A stretch of 59,081 nucleotides of DNA, from the NCBI GenBank assembly GCA_028688275.1, contig JAQTYN010000017.1, positions 1-59,081 of the forward strand, written 5' to 3'. A program made the translations under genes and the position numbers. Numbering within the stretch: the first letter of the stretch is position 1; each line of letters begins with the position of its first letter. Origin of the DNA: Gallionella sp. Its GTDB lineage: Bacteria; Pseudomonadota; Gammaproteobacteria; Burkholderiales; Gallionellaceae. Below are positions 24,163-32,653 of the stretch, piece after piece. The notes under the pieces are model-generated. The model saw only the letters and a program-made list of their open reading frames with translations, was not told where the DNA came from and did not search any database.

Positions 24163-24791
24163 TGAGCGGCATCATCAATCTGATCGGTGGCCTCGGCGCC
24201 GCAGCCCAATTTTTCTCTAGCAATCAGCGTCAGATTGGGCCGTACTTTCCAACCGTCACGATCCAGGAAAGTGCGGTGGATGAGATGGAGATCACGCGCC
24301 ATCCTGTTCAATACGGAGCGGTGATCAGCGATTTTGCCTACAAGAACCCTGCCGAGCTCTCGATGCGAGTGGCGTGGTCGAACAGTGGGCTCGCCAACAT
24401 CCAGTCCGCTTTCAGCGGCGGCGGTAACTTCTCAACCAACGTGTTGTCGGCGCTTCAAGGTACTGTCAATCAGCAGTACAGTGAGCTGCTTCAGCTTCAA
24501 GTCTCAGCTACGCTATCCACGATCGTCACCGGTAAGCGGATCTACCAGAACTGTCTGATCAAACGGATCTCGCAGGTCACGGAAGCCGAGACTGAGAATG
24601 CGTTGTTTGTGGACCTCGACATCGAGCAGATCATCGTGGCCACCATTCAGACCACGACGATTGCGCCTCAAGCGAGTCAAGCTTCGCCGCAGTCAACGGC
24701 TCCGGTGATCCCGGTAGGTCAACAGACGTTGCAACCGCCGGCCACGAACCAATCGATCCTCTATAGCGCGACCAAAGGCTTCGCGCCATGA
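24162..24791 (+). CDS. Dit-like baseplate protein
   Basis: 209 residues, start overlapping the tape measure stop by one base. IGPYFPTVTIQESAVDEMEITRHPVQYGAVISDFAYKNP matches the N-terminal part of Dit-like phage tail proteins ('ES-x-x-D-x-x-EITxHPVE-x-G-x-x-I-x-DHxxxxP'). A Gln/Thr/Pro-rich tail follows. It would sit in the baseplate hub, linking tube and hub. Confidence 0.8.
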   Translation: MSGIINLIGGLGAAAQFFSSNQRQIGPYFPTVTIQESAVDEMEITRHPVQYGAVISDFAYKNPAELSMRVAWSNSGLANIQSAFSGGGNFSTNVLSALQGTVNQQYSELLQLQVSATLSTIVTGKRIYQNCLIKRISQVTEAETENALFVDLDIEQIIVATIQTTTIAPQASQASPQSTAPVIPVGQQTLQPPATNQSILYSATKGFAP

Positions 24792-25114
24792 GTCAGTCTT
24801 CAAACACCGTCTACTTGATCCCGACGATTCCGAGCCCGCAGACTCTCTCGATCGCGTTGAGTAACGTGACCTACAATCTGCGGTTTACCTACCAGAACGC
24901 TGGCGGCTCGGGTTGGATGCTTGATATCAGCGACGCTACCAACAATCTAATCGTCGGTGGGATTCCGCTGGTGACCGGTGCGGATCTATTGGCGCAGTAT
25001 CGCTACCTGGGCTTCGTCGGAGGGTTATACGTGACCACAGCCGGGGACCCACTAGCGGTGCCCACCTTCACGAACCTAGGGTCAGACGCCAACATTTACT
25101 ATATCCCGGATTAA
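24788..25114 (+). CDS. Baseplate plug-like protein (Pam3 gp18-like)
   Basis: 108 residues, ATGA overlap. NVTYNLRFTYQNAGGSGWMLDISDATNNLIVGGIPLVTGADLL is the pattern of the small baseplate plug domain seen in simple contractile baseplates such as cyanophage Pam3. It would close the hub channel. Family assigned from memory of the motif and gene order. Confidence 0.75.
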   Translation: MSQSSNTVYLIPTIPSPQTLSIALSNVTYNLRFTYQNAGGSGWMLDISDATNNLIVGGIPLVTGADLLAQYRYLGFVGGLYVTTAGDPLAVPTFTNLGSDANIYYIPD

Positions 25115-25117
25115 GCT

Positions 25118-26056
25118 ATGTCGGGTAATCTTTTATTTGGCCGCGCTGCCTCACTGGTGTTGGCAGACTCAAGCGGCAACGGGATCGAACTTAATGAGTT
25201 GGCCTTCGAGTTTGAGGTCAGCCATCCCTCTAAGCAGACACCGCAGCTTCTGCGAGTTAAGATCTACAACCTGGCCGATGCGACGATTCAGCAAATCCAG
25301 GCCGAGTTCAGCCAGGTGCAACTTAAAGCTGGGTATGCAAGTTCATTCGGCACCATCTTCAACGGAACCATCGCCCAGAAGAAGGTGGGTCGTGAAAGCT
25401 CCACGGATTCATTTGTGGAGATTTACGGCACCAACAACGATCTAGGATACAACTTTAGCTCGGTCAATACGACGCTTCAAGCTGGATACACGCACGCTAA
25501 CGTGTATGATGTGCTAGGCTCTAGCTTCGGTCAGTTTGGGATCAACAAACAGAAGGCTCCGGCTTTTCCGCCGCAGATTTTTCCTAGGGGAAAGGTCATG
25601 TACGGGGACGCTAAACATCATGCTCGCCAGCTGGCAGCGACCACCGGGATGAATTGGAACATCACCACCGACGGTCAGTTCCGTATGCTGCCGTCGCACG
25701 GGTCCACCCCGGACCAGGCTATCGTGATCACGCCAGCGAGTGGCCTTCTTGGGACGCCAGAGCAGACCATCAACGGAATCACGGTTAGGTGTCTGCTCAA
25801 CCCGGCGTTGCATATAGATGGGATGATCGACCTTAAAGCGGCTCAGATCACGCCGGCCACCTTGAATTTTGACTACAGCGTGGTTAACTTCTTTCCAGGT
25901 ATCTCGAAGACCGGGCTTTACCGGATCCTCTGGGTGGAGCATGTGGGCCAGAGCCGAGGTGAGCAATGGGAGAGTAACATCGTCTGCTATGATCCCACCC
26001 AACCAGTGGCAATCACACCGGCTGTGCTAGGAGTAGGCTTTTATGGACCCGCGTGA
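25118..26056 (+). CDS. Baseplate hub protein
   Basis: 312 residues. The beginning (FGRAASLVLADSSGNGIELNELAFEFEVSHPSKQTPQLLRVKIYNLADATIQQI) and end (LYRILWVEHVGQSRGEQWESNIVCYDP) match hub proteins of this baseplate type. It would form the hub ring that carries the spike. It overlaps the spike gene by 14 bases. Confidence 0.78.
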   Translation: MSGNLLFGRAASLVLADSSGNGIELNELAFEFEVSHPSKQTPQLLRVKIYNLADATIQQIQAEFSQVQLKAGYASSFGTIFNGTIAQKKVGRESSTDSFVEIYGTNNDLGYNFSSVNTTLQAGYTHANVYDVLGSSFGQFGINKQKAPAFPPQIFPRGKVMYGDAKHHARQLAATTGMNWNITTDGQFRMLPSHGSTPDQAIVITPASGLLGTPEQTINGITVRCLLNPALHIDGMIDLKAAQITPATLNFDYSVVNFFPGISKTGLYRILWVEHVGQSRGEQWESNIVCYDPTQPVAITPAVLGVGFYGPA

Positions 26057-26690
26057 ACGGTACTATGACCAGGCCGAGATGGTTCGCCTCGGTCAGGCCG
26101 CGCACCAGGCTCGGATCTGGACCAGCTTCCCTGGGATTGTCAAGTCGTTTAATCCTTCAGCTTTGACGTGCGTGGTGCAGCCAGCCATCCAGGGGATCAA
26201 CCGAAACTCCAAGGGCAACACGGTGTTTGTGGATCTGCCAACCCTGGTCGACTGCCCGATTCTTCTTCCAGGCGGCGGCGGGATGGTTATGACGGTTCCG
26301 ATCGCTGCAGGCGACGAGGTGCTTGTGTTTATTGCGTCAAGATGCATCGACGCCTGGTGGCAAAACGGCGGGGTGCAACCCCCGATGGACATTCGGATGC
26401 ATGACCTTTCGGATGGGTTTGTGTTTCCTGAGGTGTTTTCTCAGCCGCGCGTTTTTAGCGGCTATAACCTAAGCGCGGTGGAGATCAGGTCCTTAAGCGG
26501 CGCTACCAAGATCTCGGTGGACGGGGTTGCGGAGACCGTCTCAATCCTGGCCGCCAACGGGGTGAGTATCACCGGAACGGTCACAGTCGTCGGAGATGTG
26601 GTTGCCAACGGCGTTAGCCTTACGCACCATCTTCATAGTGGAGTTCAAGCTGGCTCCAGCAATTCTGGGCCTCCGGTGGCGGGGACATAG
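26043..26690 (+). CDS. Baseplate spike, gp138-like
   Basis: 215 residues. The N-terminal OB-like part (WTSFPGIVKSFNPSALTCVVQPAI ... PILLPGGGGMVMTVPIAAGDEVLVFI ... CIDAWWQNG) is typical of gp138-type central spikes, and the C-terminal repeats (VSILAANGVSITGTVTVVGDVVANGVSLTHHLH) build the beta-helical tip; the final HHLH may bind metal. It pierces the outer membrane when the sheath contracts. Confidence 0.85.
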   Translation: MDPRERYYDQAEMVRLGQAAHQARIWTSFPGIVKSFNPSALTCVVQPAIQGINRNSKGNTVFVDLPTLVDCPILLPGGGGMVMTVPIAAGDEVLVFIASRCIDAWWQNGGVQPPMDIRMHDLSDGFVFPEVFSQPRVFSGYNLSAVEIRSLSGATKISVDGVAETVSILAANGVSITGTVTVVGDVVANGVSLTHHLHSGVQAGSSNSGPPVAGT

Positions 26691-26691
26691 G

Positions 26692-27051
26692 ATGCGGTAT
26701 CGTCAACTTAGCTCCACCGGTGACTATACCTTTGGGTTTAGCGCCTCGAACTTTTACATTAATACGCCTGAAGCTGTGGGCCAAGCAGTTGAGACTCGTC
26801 TTAACCTGTTTACCGGCACGTGGTTCTTAGATATTCTGGACGGAACACCCTGGCTTCAGGATGTGTTGGGAAAGTACACCCAACAGACCTACGAGTTTGT
26901 GCTACGGTCTCGCATTCTTGGAACCCCTGGGGTAACGTCGATCGAAAGCCTTTACGCGACGTATGACCCCACCACCAGGGCTTTGACCATTACTGGCGCT
27001 GTGTATACGGCCTACAGCACACAGCCAGTTCTTTTTGGAGTTGCAAACTAA
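26692..27051 (+). CDS. Baseplate wedge protein, gp25/W-like (putative)
   Basis: 119 residues from ATG 26692, one base after the spike stop. FYINTPEAVGQAVETRLNLFTGTWFLDILDGTPWLQDVLGK ... EFVLRSRILGTPGVTSIESL fits small baseplate wedge proteins encoded directly before baseplate J. It would link wedge and tube. Confidence 0.72.
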   Translation: MRYRQLSSTGDYTFGFSASNFYINTPEAVGQAVETRLNLFTGTWFLDILDGTPWLQDVLGKYTQQTYEFVLRSRILGTPGVTSIESLYATYDPTTRALTITGAVYTAYSTQPVLFGVAN

Positions 27052-27052
27052 A

Positions 27053-28243
27053 ATGTCTGGCTTTACCGCAGCTCCGACCGGATTGATCGCGACGATTGGT
27101 GTCTCGGGCCCGGTCGTGCCGGCCTTTCAAGATGTGTTAACCGGCCTTCAGACGTTTTTTCAAACGATCTACGGCCAAGACATCTATCTTGGTAACGACA
27201 GTCAGGACGGTCAGCTGGTCGGTCTGCTAGCGAACGCTTACAACGATTTGAACGCTACCATCGTCAGCACCTACCAGAGCTTCTCGCCGGCCACGGCGCA
27301 AGGGGTCGGGCTGTCATCGGTAGTGAAGATCAACAATCTAACCCGAGAGGCAGCTTCTAACAGCTCGTGCCCAGTGGTCATTACTGGCACGGCTGGCACG
27401 ACGATCACCAACGGGTCGGTCCTGGACACCTCCAACAATACCTGGTTGTTGCCGTCGGTGGTCAACCTAGGGTCTAACACCACCGTGACGGTCACCGCGA
27501 CCTCGGTTACGCCCGGCCCAATTGCCGCCCCGATTGGAAGCCTGAACCGGATTGGAACCCCGACCCAAGGTTGGCTGTCGGTTACCAATGTCGTCGCTGG
27601 GGCTGCTGGAGTTGCCGCTGAGCAGGATGGAGCCTTGCGGAATAGGCAAGCCTCGTCCACAGCCTTGACCGCCCAGACGATCGCCCAGGCCATCTCAGGT
27701 GCGGTCGCCAATCTGCCTGGCGTTCAGTCGGTCGCGTTCTACGAAAACGATACAAACGTGACCAACTCCATAGGTATCCCAGCCAACAATATCGCGTTGG
27801 TGGTCGTAGGTGGCACGGCGTCCCAAATCTGTCAAGCAATTCTAGACTACAAAGCGCCTGGTATTCCCACCTACGGCAATACATCTGCCGTTGTTCCAGA
27901 TGGCCAAGGAGTTTTGCACTCCGTTTCCTACTCAGTACCAACTCAAGAGCAGGTTGATGTAGTCGTTACATTGGTGCCGGCCTCGAATTATACAAGCGCC
28001 GATACGGCGAATATCCAAGCTGCTGTATCAGCTTACATCCAAGGCCTCGGAACGGGATCGGTGGTGGACTGGTCCCGTACTCTCGCTATAGCTACCCAGT
28101 TGGGGACTGCGAGCGGCGCGAATTACAGCATCACAGCCTTGACCCTGGCTCTCAATGGGGGCGCGGCGGGGACGGCAGATTTAACGTTAGCCTTTAACCA
28201 ACAGCCGATTTGTCCGACGACCAACGTGACTGTAAACACGTAA
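27053..28243 (+). CDS. Baseplate J-like protein
   Basis: 396 residues from ATG 27053. N-terminal FQDVLTGLQTFFQTIYGQDIYLGNDSQDGQLVGLLANAYND and the central EQDGALRNRQASSTAL ... TIAQAISGAVANLPGVQSV are typical of J/gp47 wedge proteins. It is an essential part of the wedge ring. The small frame in the other strand is a shadow. Confidence 0.88.
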   Translation: MSGFTAAPTGLIATIGVSGPVVPAFQDVLTGLQTFFQTIYGQDIYLGNDSQDGQLVGLLANAYNDLNATIVSTYQSFSPATAQGVGLSSVVKINNLTREAASNSSCPVVITGTAGTTITNGSVLDTSNNTWLLPSVVNLGSNTTVTVTATSVTPGPIAAPIGSLNRIGTPTQGWLSVTNVVAGAAGVAAEQDGALRNRQASSTALTAQTIAQAISGAVANLPGVQSVAFYENDTNVTNSIGIPANNIALVVVGGTASQICQAILDYKAPGIPTYGNTSAVVPDGQGVLHSVSYSVPTQEQVDVVVTLVPASNYTSADTANIQAAVSAYIQGLGTGSVVDWSRTLAIATQLGTASGANYSITALTLALNGGAAGTADLTLAFNQQPICPTTNVTVNT

Positions 28244-29412
28244 TGAGTCAGAGTTTCACCCCTACGTTGGCTGGCTACCAGGCTCTGGTGCCGAGTCCAA
28301 ACCAATCAAAGCCCGACTTTATGTCGATGGTGTCTGGCTTGATGGCTGTGGCTTTGCAGGGTCAGGCGACCTTGCTGAGTATGCAGAATGAGGCTTTTGA
28401 CGTTGATCAGGCTATTGGCAGTCAGTTAGATGCTGTAGGTTTGTGGGTAGGAATCACCCGAAATCTAAACGCGCCGATCACCAACGTTTACTTCTCGTTT
28501 GATGTTGCCGGTTTAGGGTTCGACCAAGGCGTCTGGTATAGCCCACTTGACCCAACCTCTGGAACTGTTACGCTTCCAGATAATGTCTACCGAGTGCTGA
28601 TCGAAGCAAAAATTGAGTTTAATACCTGGAGCGGCCAAAACCAGGACGTTAGCGCGATTTTGACGGTACTAACTTCGACATTTCCATCCACCGCTATCTG
28701 GCAAGTAGACAACCAAAACCTATCTGTTACCACCAACTTCGCCGTTTTTTCGGCAGTTGGAGCCCCGCCGATCTTAGTCGGCCTGATCGACAGTGGAAAG
28801 TTTTCGGTCAAGCCGGCTGGCGTGGCGCAAATAGTTCATTTTTGGCAGTACGCGTTATTGGGCTATACTGAAACTGCGCCTACCCCAATTTTGTCCACCG
28901 GGCTTGGAGCGTTTACCTTTACTAGTGACACACCGGGTGGCGACTGCTACGATGGCGTTGATGATGGCCTCTACCTATGGACCGAGGTAGTCGGCAACTT
29001 TGAAGTCTCCGCTAAACTTTCGTTTCAAAGCTCATCTACAGCTAGTAAGATTGGTCTCGCAGTTCGGGATACGATGTTGGCAAACGGGTGTGTAGATATT
29101 ATCGCTGCAATTGGGCTTACGAATAGCGGATCATCGTTCTACACAGTTTGGTCGGACTTTAGCGCCACCTACCCCCATACACCGGATAATACCCTGACGG
29201 CGACCACCGGGTCTGCCGGAGAGTACTGGGTCAAGATCACTCGAGTCGGGGGAACAGTTGCGTTTTTCTACTCAATCGACGGCGTAAACTTTGCTCAGCT
29301 AAACTCGCTGACGCCGCCAACACTACCATCGAACCTGTATGTGTCAGCCTGCTTGATGGCGGCTAGCGAAGTCTGCGCAGGAACCGTGTCTGCTTTGAGG
29401 ATCAATCCGTAA
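28243..29412 (+). CDS. DUF2612-like tail protein with a C-terminal beta-sandwich domain
   Basis: 389 residues, TAATG overlap. Residues 1-200 (FDVDQAIGSQLDAVGLWVGITRN ... IKAxIEFNTWSGQ-like segment EAKIEFNTWSGQNQDV) match DUF2612, which plays the role of gpI and connects fibres to the wedge. Residues about 215-389 (GAFTFTSDTPGGDCYDGVDDGLYLW ... SAKLSFQSSSTASKIGLAVRDTM ... SAGEYWVKITRVGGTVAFFYSIDG) look like a concanavalin/DUF1349-type carbohydrate-binding sandwich. The fusion may help in host recognition. Confidence 0.8.
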   Translation: MSQSFTPTLAGYQALVPSPNQSKPDFMSMVSGLMAVALQGQATLLSMQNEAFDVDQAIGSQLDAVGLWVGITRNLNAPITNVYFSFDVAGLGFDQGVWYSPLDPTSGTVTLPDNVYRVLIEAKIEFNTWSGQNQDVSAILTVLTSTFPSTAIWQVDNQNLSVTTNFAVFSAVGAPPILVGLIDSGKFSVKPAGVAQIVHFWQYALLGYTETAPTPILSTGLGAFTFTSDTPGGDCYDGVDDGLYLWTEVVGNFEVSAKLSFQSSSTASKIGLAVRDTMLANGCVDIIAAIGLTNSGSSFYTVWSDFSATYPHTPDNTLTATTGSAGEYWVKITRVGGTVAFFYSIDGVNFAQLNSLTPPTLPSNLYVSACLMAASEVCAGTVSALRINP

Positions 29413-30398
29413 TGGCCAACGAAAATGACTTTATTGTTTTCTCCGCGGCGTCAGGAGCAAACGCTCTAACTCCTGCGCAGCTAGCAGCGTTGGCTCAAGT
29501 ACCTCAAGGCTTTCAGTCGGGGATCGCGCCGTCAAATGCCATCAACGCGCTGCTTCGACAAACGACCTCGATCGCAGCCATGATAGCCGCCTTTGCCGCT
29601 GACAACGGTGGCCCCATGGTGGACGACGGTGATACAGCCACCCAACTTCAAAGTTTTCTTACGGCACTTCAAACGCTGCTCGCCGCCATCAACGGTTCGG
29701 CGTCGAAGGCGTTTAATGTCGCAGATGCGGCAACAGCGACTGAGGCACTCCCCCTCGGCCAAGCCCAAGCCAACTTCGCCGCCATCAACGGCTCGGCCTC
29801 GGAGGCGTTTACTGCCAACGGCTTCACAACGACGGATTTTTTCACGTCAACGGGCGCGGCGGCATTTCTCCAAAACGCCAACTATTCCGCCTCTGTTAAT
29901 GCAAGAAATTCAGGATACATTGAGCACTATGTGGCATCAGCTACTACTGGACAAGCCGCCGTCAATGCCACACAGCTCCAAAACGGCACATTCACGCCCT
30001 CTTTTGCTTCCGCGACAGTCGCCAATGTCGCTACGAGCGGCGGCACGCGCGTCCCTAATGCCGCTTCTTTTTCGGCAGGGGGGAGCAATAACTCAAGCGG
30101 TAGCAGCCAAAATATTGAGACGTATATTTCATTCACCGCTCCATGTAATTGCACCATTTTAGTAAATGCCAATGGGGGAACCGGAAGCGGAAGCGTAAAC
30201 GGGGCTGGTTTTAATGTATCTGGCGCGAGAGTTGCTTATTCAGAAGCTAATTGGGCATCCGGCTCGCAGTTATCAGCAGGCACCTTAGTCGCTACCGCCA
30301 CTGCCGGAAGTGCCGTAGCAATTGGGTGGTACACCACTTGCGTTAGCGTATCTCAAATTACAATAGGCCAGACTTTTCTCCTTGTGCCAACTCCTTAA
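29412..30398 (+). CDS. Tail fibre protein
   Basis: 328 residues, TAATG overlap. The first 70 residues (FIVFSAASGANALTPAQLAALAQVPQGFQSGIAPS) are a common phage fibre N-terminal unit. Then come Ala/Thr/Asn-rich repeats with two near-copies of AAINGSASxAF, and a Ser/Gly-rich C-terminal beta domain ending TIGQTFLLVPTP. Host-binding fibre. Confidence 0.8.
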   Translation: MANENDFIVFSAASGANALTPAQLAALAQVPQGFQSGIAPSNAINALLRQTTSIAAMIAAFAADNGGPMVDDGDTATQLQSFLTALQTLLAAINGSASKAFNVADAATATEALPLGQAQANFAAINGSASEAFTANGFTTTDFFTSTGAAAFLQNANYSASVNARNSGYIEHYVASATTGQAAVNATQLQNGTFTPSFASATVANVATSGGTRVPNAASFSAGGSNNSSGSSQNIETYISFTAPCNCTILVNANGGTGSGSVNGAGFNVSGARVAYSEANWASGSQLSAGTLVATATAGSAVAIGWYTTCVSVSQITIGQTFLLVPTP

Positions 30399-30407
30399 GG
30401 ATTGATC

Positions 30408-30890
30408 ATGTCCTCTCCTATCTATTTTCTTACCGCTAATGGTAACGGCTACAGCTCGGATGGCACTTTGCCCGCCGGCGCGATTATTTGCACCGAGGCG
30501 CAGTACAATGGAGGCTATGTCAATGTCGGGGGCGTCCCGACGATTCCTGCACCCCCCGCACCCACGCTCGCGCAGCAAGCCGCCGCAGCCTTATCCGCTG
30601 GCCTCGCGATTACCAGCACGGGCACCCCGGCGCTTGATGCGACGTACCTTTACGACCATTCCATAGCCACGCAGCAGTTAGCCGAAACCACGTCGATCAT
30701 TCTCAACGGCACTTTCGCTGATGGCACGACGACGATTGAATGGCCGTACACGACCGGCGCTGCGGTGACGATGACGATTGCCGAATTTAAGGTGATTATC
30801 ACAACGGTTGCCGCGTGGGTCTCGGCTTTGACCAAGTGCATCAACGGCCAATCCACCACGCTCCCATCCGCGTCCGTGACAATCGCATGA
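30408..30890 (+). CDS. Tail fibre-associated protein with DUF4376-like end
   Basis: 160 residues. The end (YPTTGAAVTMTI-like segment, then AEFKVIITTVAAWVSALTKCING) recalls the helical DUF4376 part of fibre assembly proteins. The N-terminal third (YFLTANGNGYSSDGTLPAGAIICTEAQYNGG) is typical of fibre chaperones. Likely folding or attachment of the fibre. Confidence 0.65.
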   Translation: MSSPIYFLTANGNGYSSDGTLPAGAIICTEAQYNGGYVNVGGVPTIPAPPAPTLAQQAAAALSAGLAITSTGTPALDATYLYDHSIATQQLAETTSIILNGTFADGTTTIEWPYTTGAAVTMTIAEFKVIITTVAAWVSALTKCINGQSTTLPSASVTIA

Positions 30891-31846
30891 GTATCACTCT
30901 TACGCCAGGCCAAAGTTTATTTCCGTCGTTAGCTGGCTATGCGCAGCCGTCAACTGAAGACTTTGGCAGCCTAAATGCCGGCGATACCGGCCTCTACGCG
31001 GTGGATTTTACCGGGCTGCTGAAACCTGGTGAGCAAATCATTGGGGCGTTGGTAGTTTCTGCCACCAGCGGCTCAGACCTTCAGCTCGTGGTTTCTAATG
31101 ACCAACTGGCTGGCAATGTGGCCTCGTTTGGCCTTAGCGGCGGGGTGGCCGGCGCCGCCTACTTGGTTTCAGTCACCGTTCGGACGACCTTGCGGCTTGC
31201 CCTCACGGTCTCGGCTGAGCTCCGGATCTCAGATGCCCCGTATATCCCAGCTCCGCCTGTCCCGATGACCGTTACCGTGCCAGTAACTGATGAAAATGGC
31301 AACATTATTACGGATGACGTCGGGGTAAGTCTCGGTGCATTATCAAATACCTACGACCAGGAGTTTACAATGAACCCATCTCCGTTCGCCTCTGCAGGAG
31401 GCGGATACGGCTTTGGTGGTGGATACGGCTTTGGTGGTGGAGGTTCCGTCATCATGGGACCGCCTGGGCCGACTGGTCCGGCGGGACCGTCTGGCCCCGC
31501 TGGCCAAACTATTACTGGTACGGCTGCTGTGGCAATCAACAGCTTCGCAGCAGTCAGCGCCTCAGCGGGTGGATTGATCCCTGCCGACAGCGCCAATGCC
31601 GCTTTAGCGGGATCCGTGGTCGGTGTTTCTCTTAGCGCTGCCGCCACAGGAGCTTCGCTGACCGTTCAGGCTGTGGGGTCCGTGACCAATAGCGCGTGGA
31701 CCTGGACGCCCGGGGCCACGATCTTTGTGGGAGCTGGCGGGGTTCTGACGACCATCCCGCCCGAAGTGGGGTTTCTTCAGGTGGTTGGCGTGGCCGAGAC
31801 AGCGACCACCATTATTGTCGGTCTTTTTGCGCCGATCTTGCTGTAA
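30887..31846 (+). CDS. Tail fibre with short collagen-like segment
   Basis: 319 residues from ATG 30887, overlapping the previous stop (ATGA). Centre: two copies of GGGYGFGGGYGFGGGG-type glycine loops, then collagen-like GPPGPTGPAGPSGPAG (residues about 193-208), then a beta-rich tip (GTAAVAINSFAAVSASAGGLIPAD). The Gly-X-Y run probably trimerises. Confidence 0.75.
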   Translation: MSITLTPGQSLFPSLAGYAQPSTEDFGSLNAGDTGLYAVDFTGLLKPGEQIIGALVVSATSGSDLQLVVSNDQLAGNVASFGLSGGVAGAAYLVSVTVRTTLRLALTVSAELRISDAPYIPAPPVPMTVTVPVTDENGNIITDDVGVSLGALSNTYDQEFTMNPSPFASAGGGYGFGGGYGFGGGGSVIMGPPGPTGPAGPSGPAGQTITGTAAVAINSFAAVSASAGGLIPADSANAALAGSVVGVSLSAAATGASLTVQAVGSVTNSAWTWTPGATIFVGAGGVLTTIPPEVGFLQVVGVAETATTIIVGLFAPILL

Positions 31847-31855
31847 AGGTTTGCC

Positions 31856-32236
31856 ATGACAAGCTACCTCGCTTTAGTCAACGGTCGGATGGCAAACCAG
31901 ACCTTTCCGTACGATCTGGTGTTGTTTTTTCCTGGCAACCCCGGCCCTTCTGCGTTGCTGCTATCGAACCCTATGGTTCGAGCGATCTCGTTTGCGGTCA
32001 ACTTTGCAGGAAGCCAAGCGACCTGTGGAACCTCCCCTACTAATGCCACGGCTATCGAGATCCTTAAAAACGGGGTGTCGGTAGGCCTTCTTAGCTTCGC
32101 AGCTGGGGCTACGGTAGGCGTCTTTACCGGCGCCGCTGTCACCTTCGTGATTGGCGACATTTTAAGCTTTCGAGCTTCGGCCACCTACGATCCGACCTTT
32201 GCTGATATCGGTCCGACCATGACCGGAACCCGCTAA
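31856..32236 (+). CDS. Small tail-region protein (126 aa)
   Basis: AAGG near ATG 31856. The sequence FFPGNPGPSALLLSNPMVRAISFAVNFAGSQATCG ... NATAIEILKNGVSVGLLSFAAG is that of small beta-sandwich proteins encoded with fibres, perhaps a fibre tip or adhesin. Last gene before composition shifts to higher GC. Confidence 0.65.
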   Translation: MTSYLALVNGRMANQTFPYDLVLFFPGNPGPSALLLSNPMVRAISFAVNFAGSQATCGTSPTNATAIEILKNGVSVGLLSFAAGATVGVFTGAAVTFVIGDILSFRASATYDPTFADIGPTMTGTR

Positions 32237-32261
32237 TCCCACCTCCACTGAAAGCAACCCC

Positions 32262-32570
32262 ATGAATCAGACCAACCTCGCGCCGGTCGCCGGCGAAGCC
32301 GCTGTTACCGCAATCGTCGCGCTGCTCAACGGCGGCACGGCCATCGCGTATTCCGGCACGCAACCCGCATCCACGCAGGCCGCGCTATCGGGCAACGGCT
32401 GGACCGATCGCGTCAGCATGGCAGATCACGCAAGCAAACATCGTTTCAATGGCGATCAGTGCCACGCTTGGCCCGGTATCGGCATCGCTGGTCGCCACGC
32501 AGTCGCAGATTGCTTCCGTGCAGGCGGCGATCGGGCCGGTGTCCACCTCGCTGTTTTTGACCGGCCTTAA
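32262..32570 (+). pseudogene. Chimeric or frameshifted small tail-region gene
   Basis: The first 45 residues (AGEAAVTAIVALLNGGTAIAYSGTQPASTQAALSGN) match the beginning of a small phage tail protein that I recognise by pattern. From about 32400 this frame becomes His/Arg-rich and implausible, while the +1 frame becomes protein-like (QITQANIVSMAISATLGPV). A single frameshift or a recombination join near 32395-32425 is likely. This coincides with the start of the GC-rich block. Confidence 0.5.
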
Positions 32571-32607
32571 GATGGCCGCACGAACGGTCTTGTTTATCGG
32601 GATGTAG
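32449..32607 (+). CDS. Small hydrophobic frame, 3' part of a broken gene or separate gene (52 aa)
   Basis: ATG 32449 opens a frame ending KMAARTVLFIGM at TAG 32605-32607. The residues (ISATLGPVSASLVATQSQIA) are protein-like and continue upstream to about 32420 without a start. It may be the displaced C-terminal end of the gene at 32262 or the remnant of a longer tail gene. Low certainty. Confidence 0.35.
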   Translation: MAISATLGPVSASLVATQSQIASVQAAIGPVSTSLFLTGLKMAARTVLFIGM

Positions 32608-32653
32608 CTAACCCTAACTCGACACCTTTGCCCTTGAAGACGTGAGGATCCCC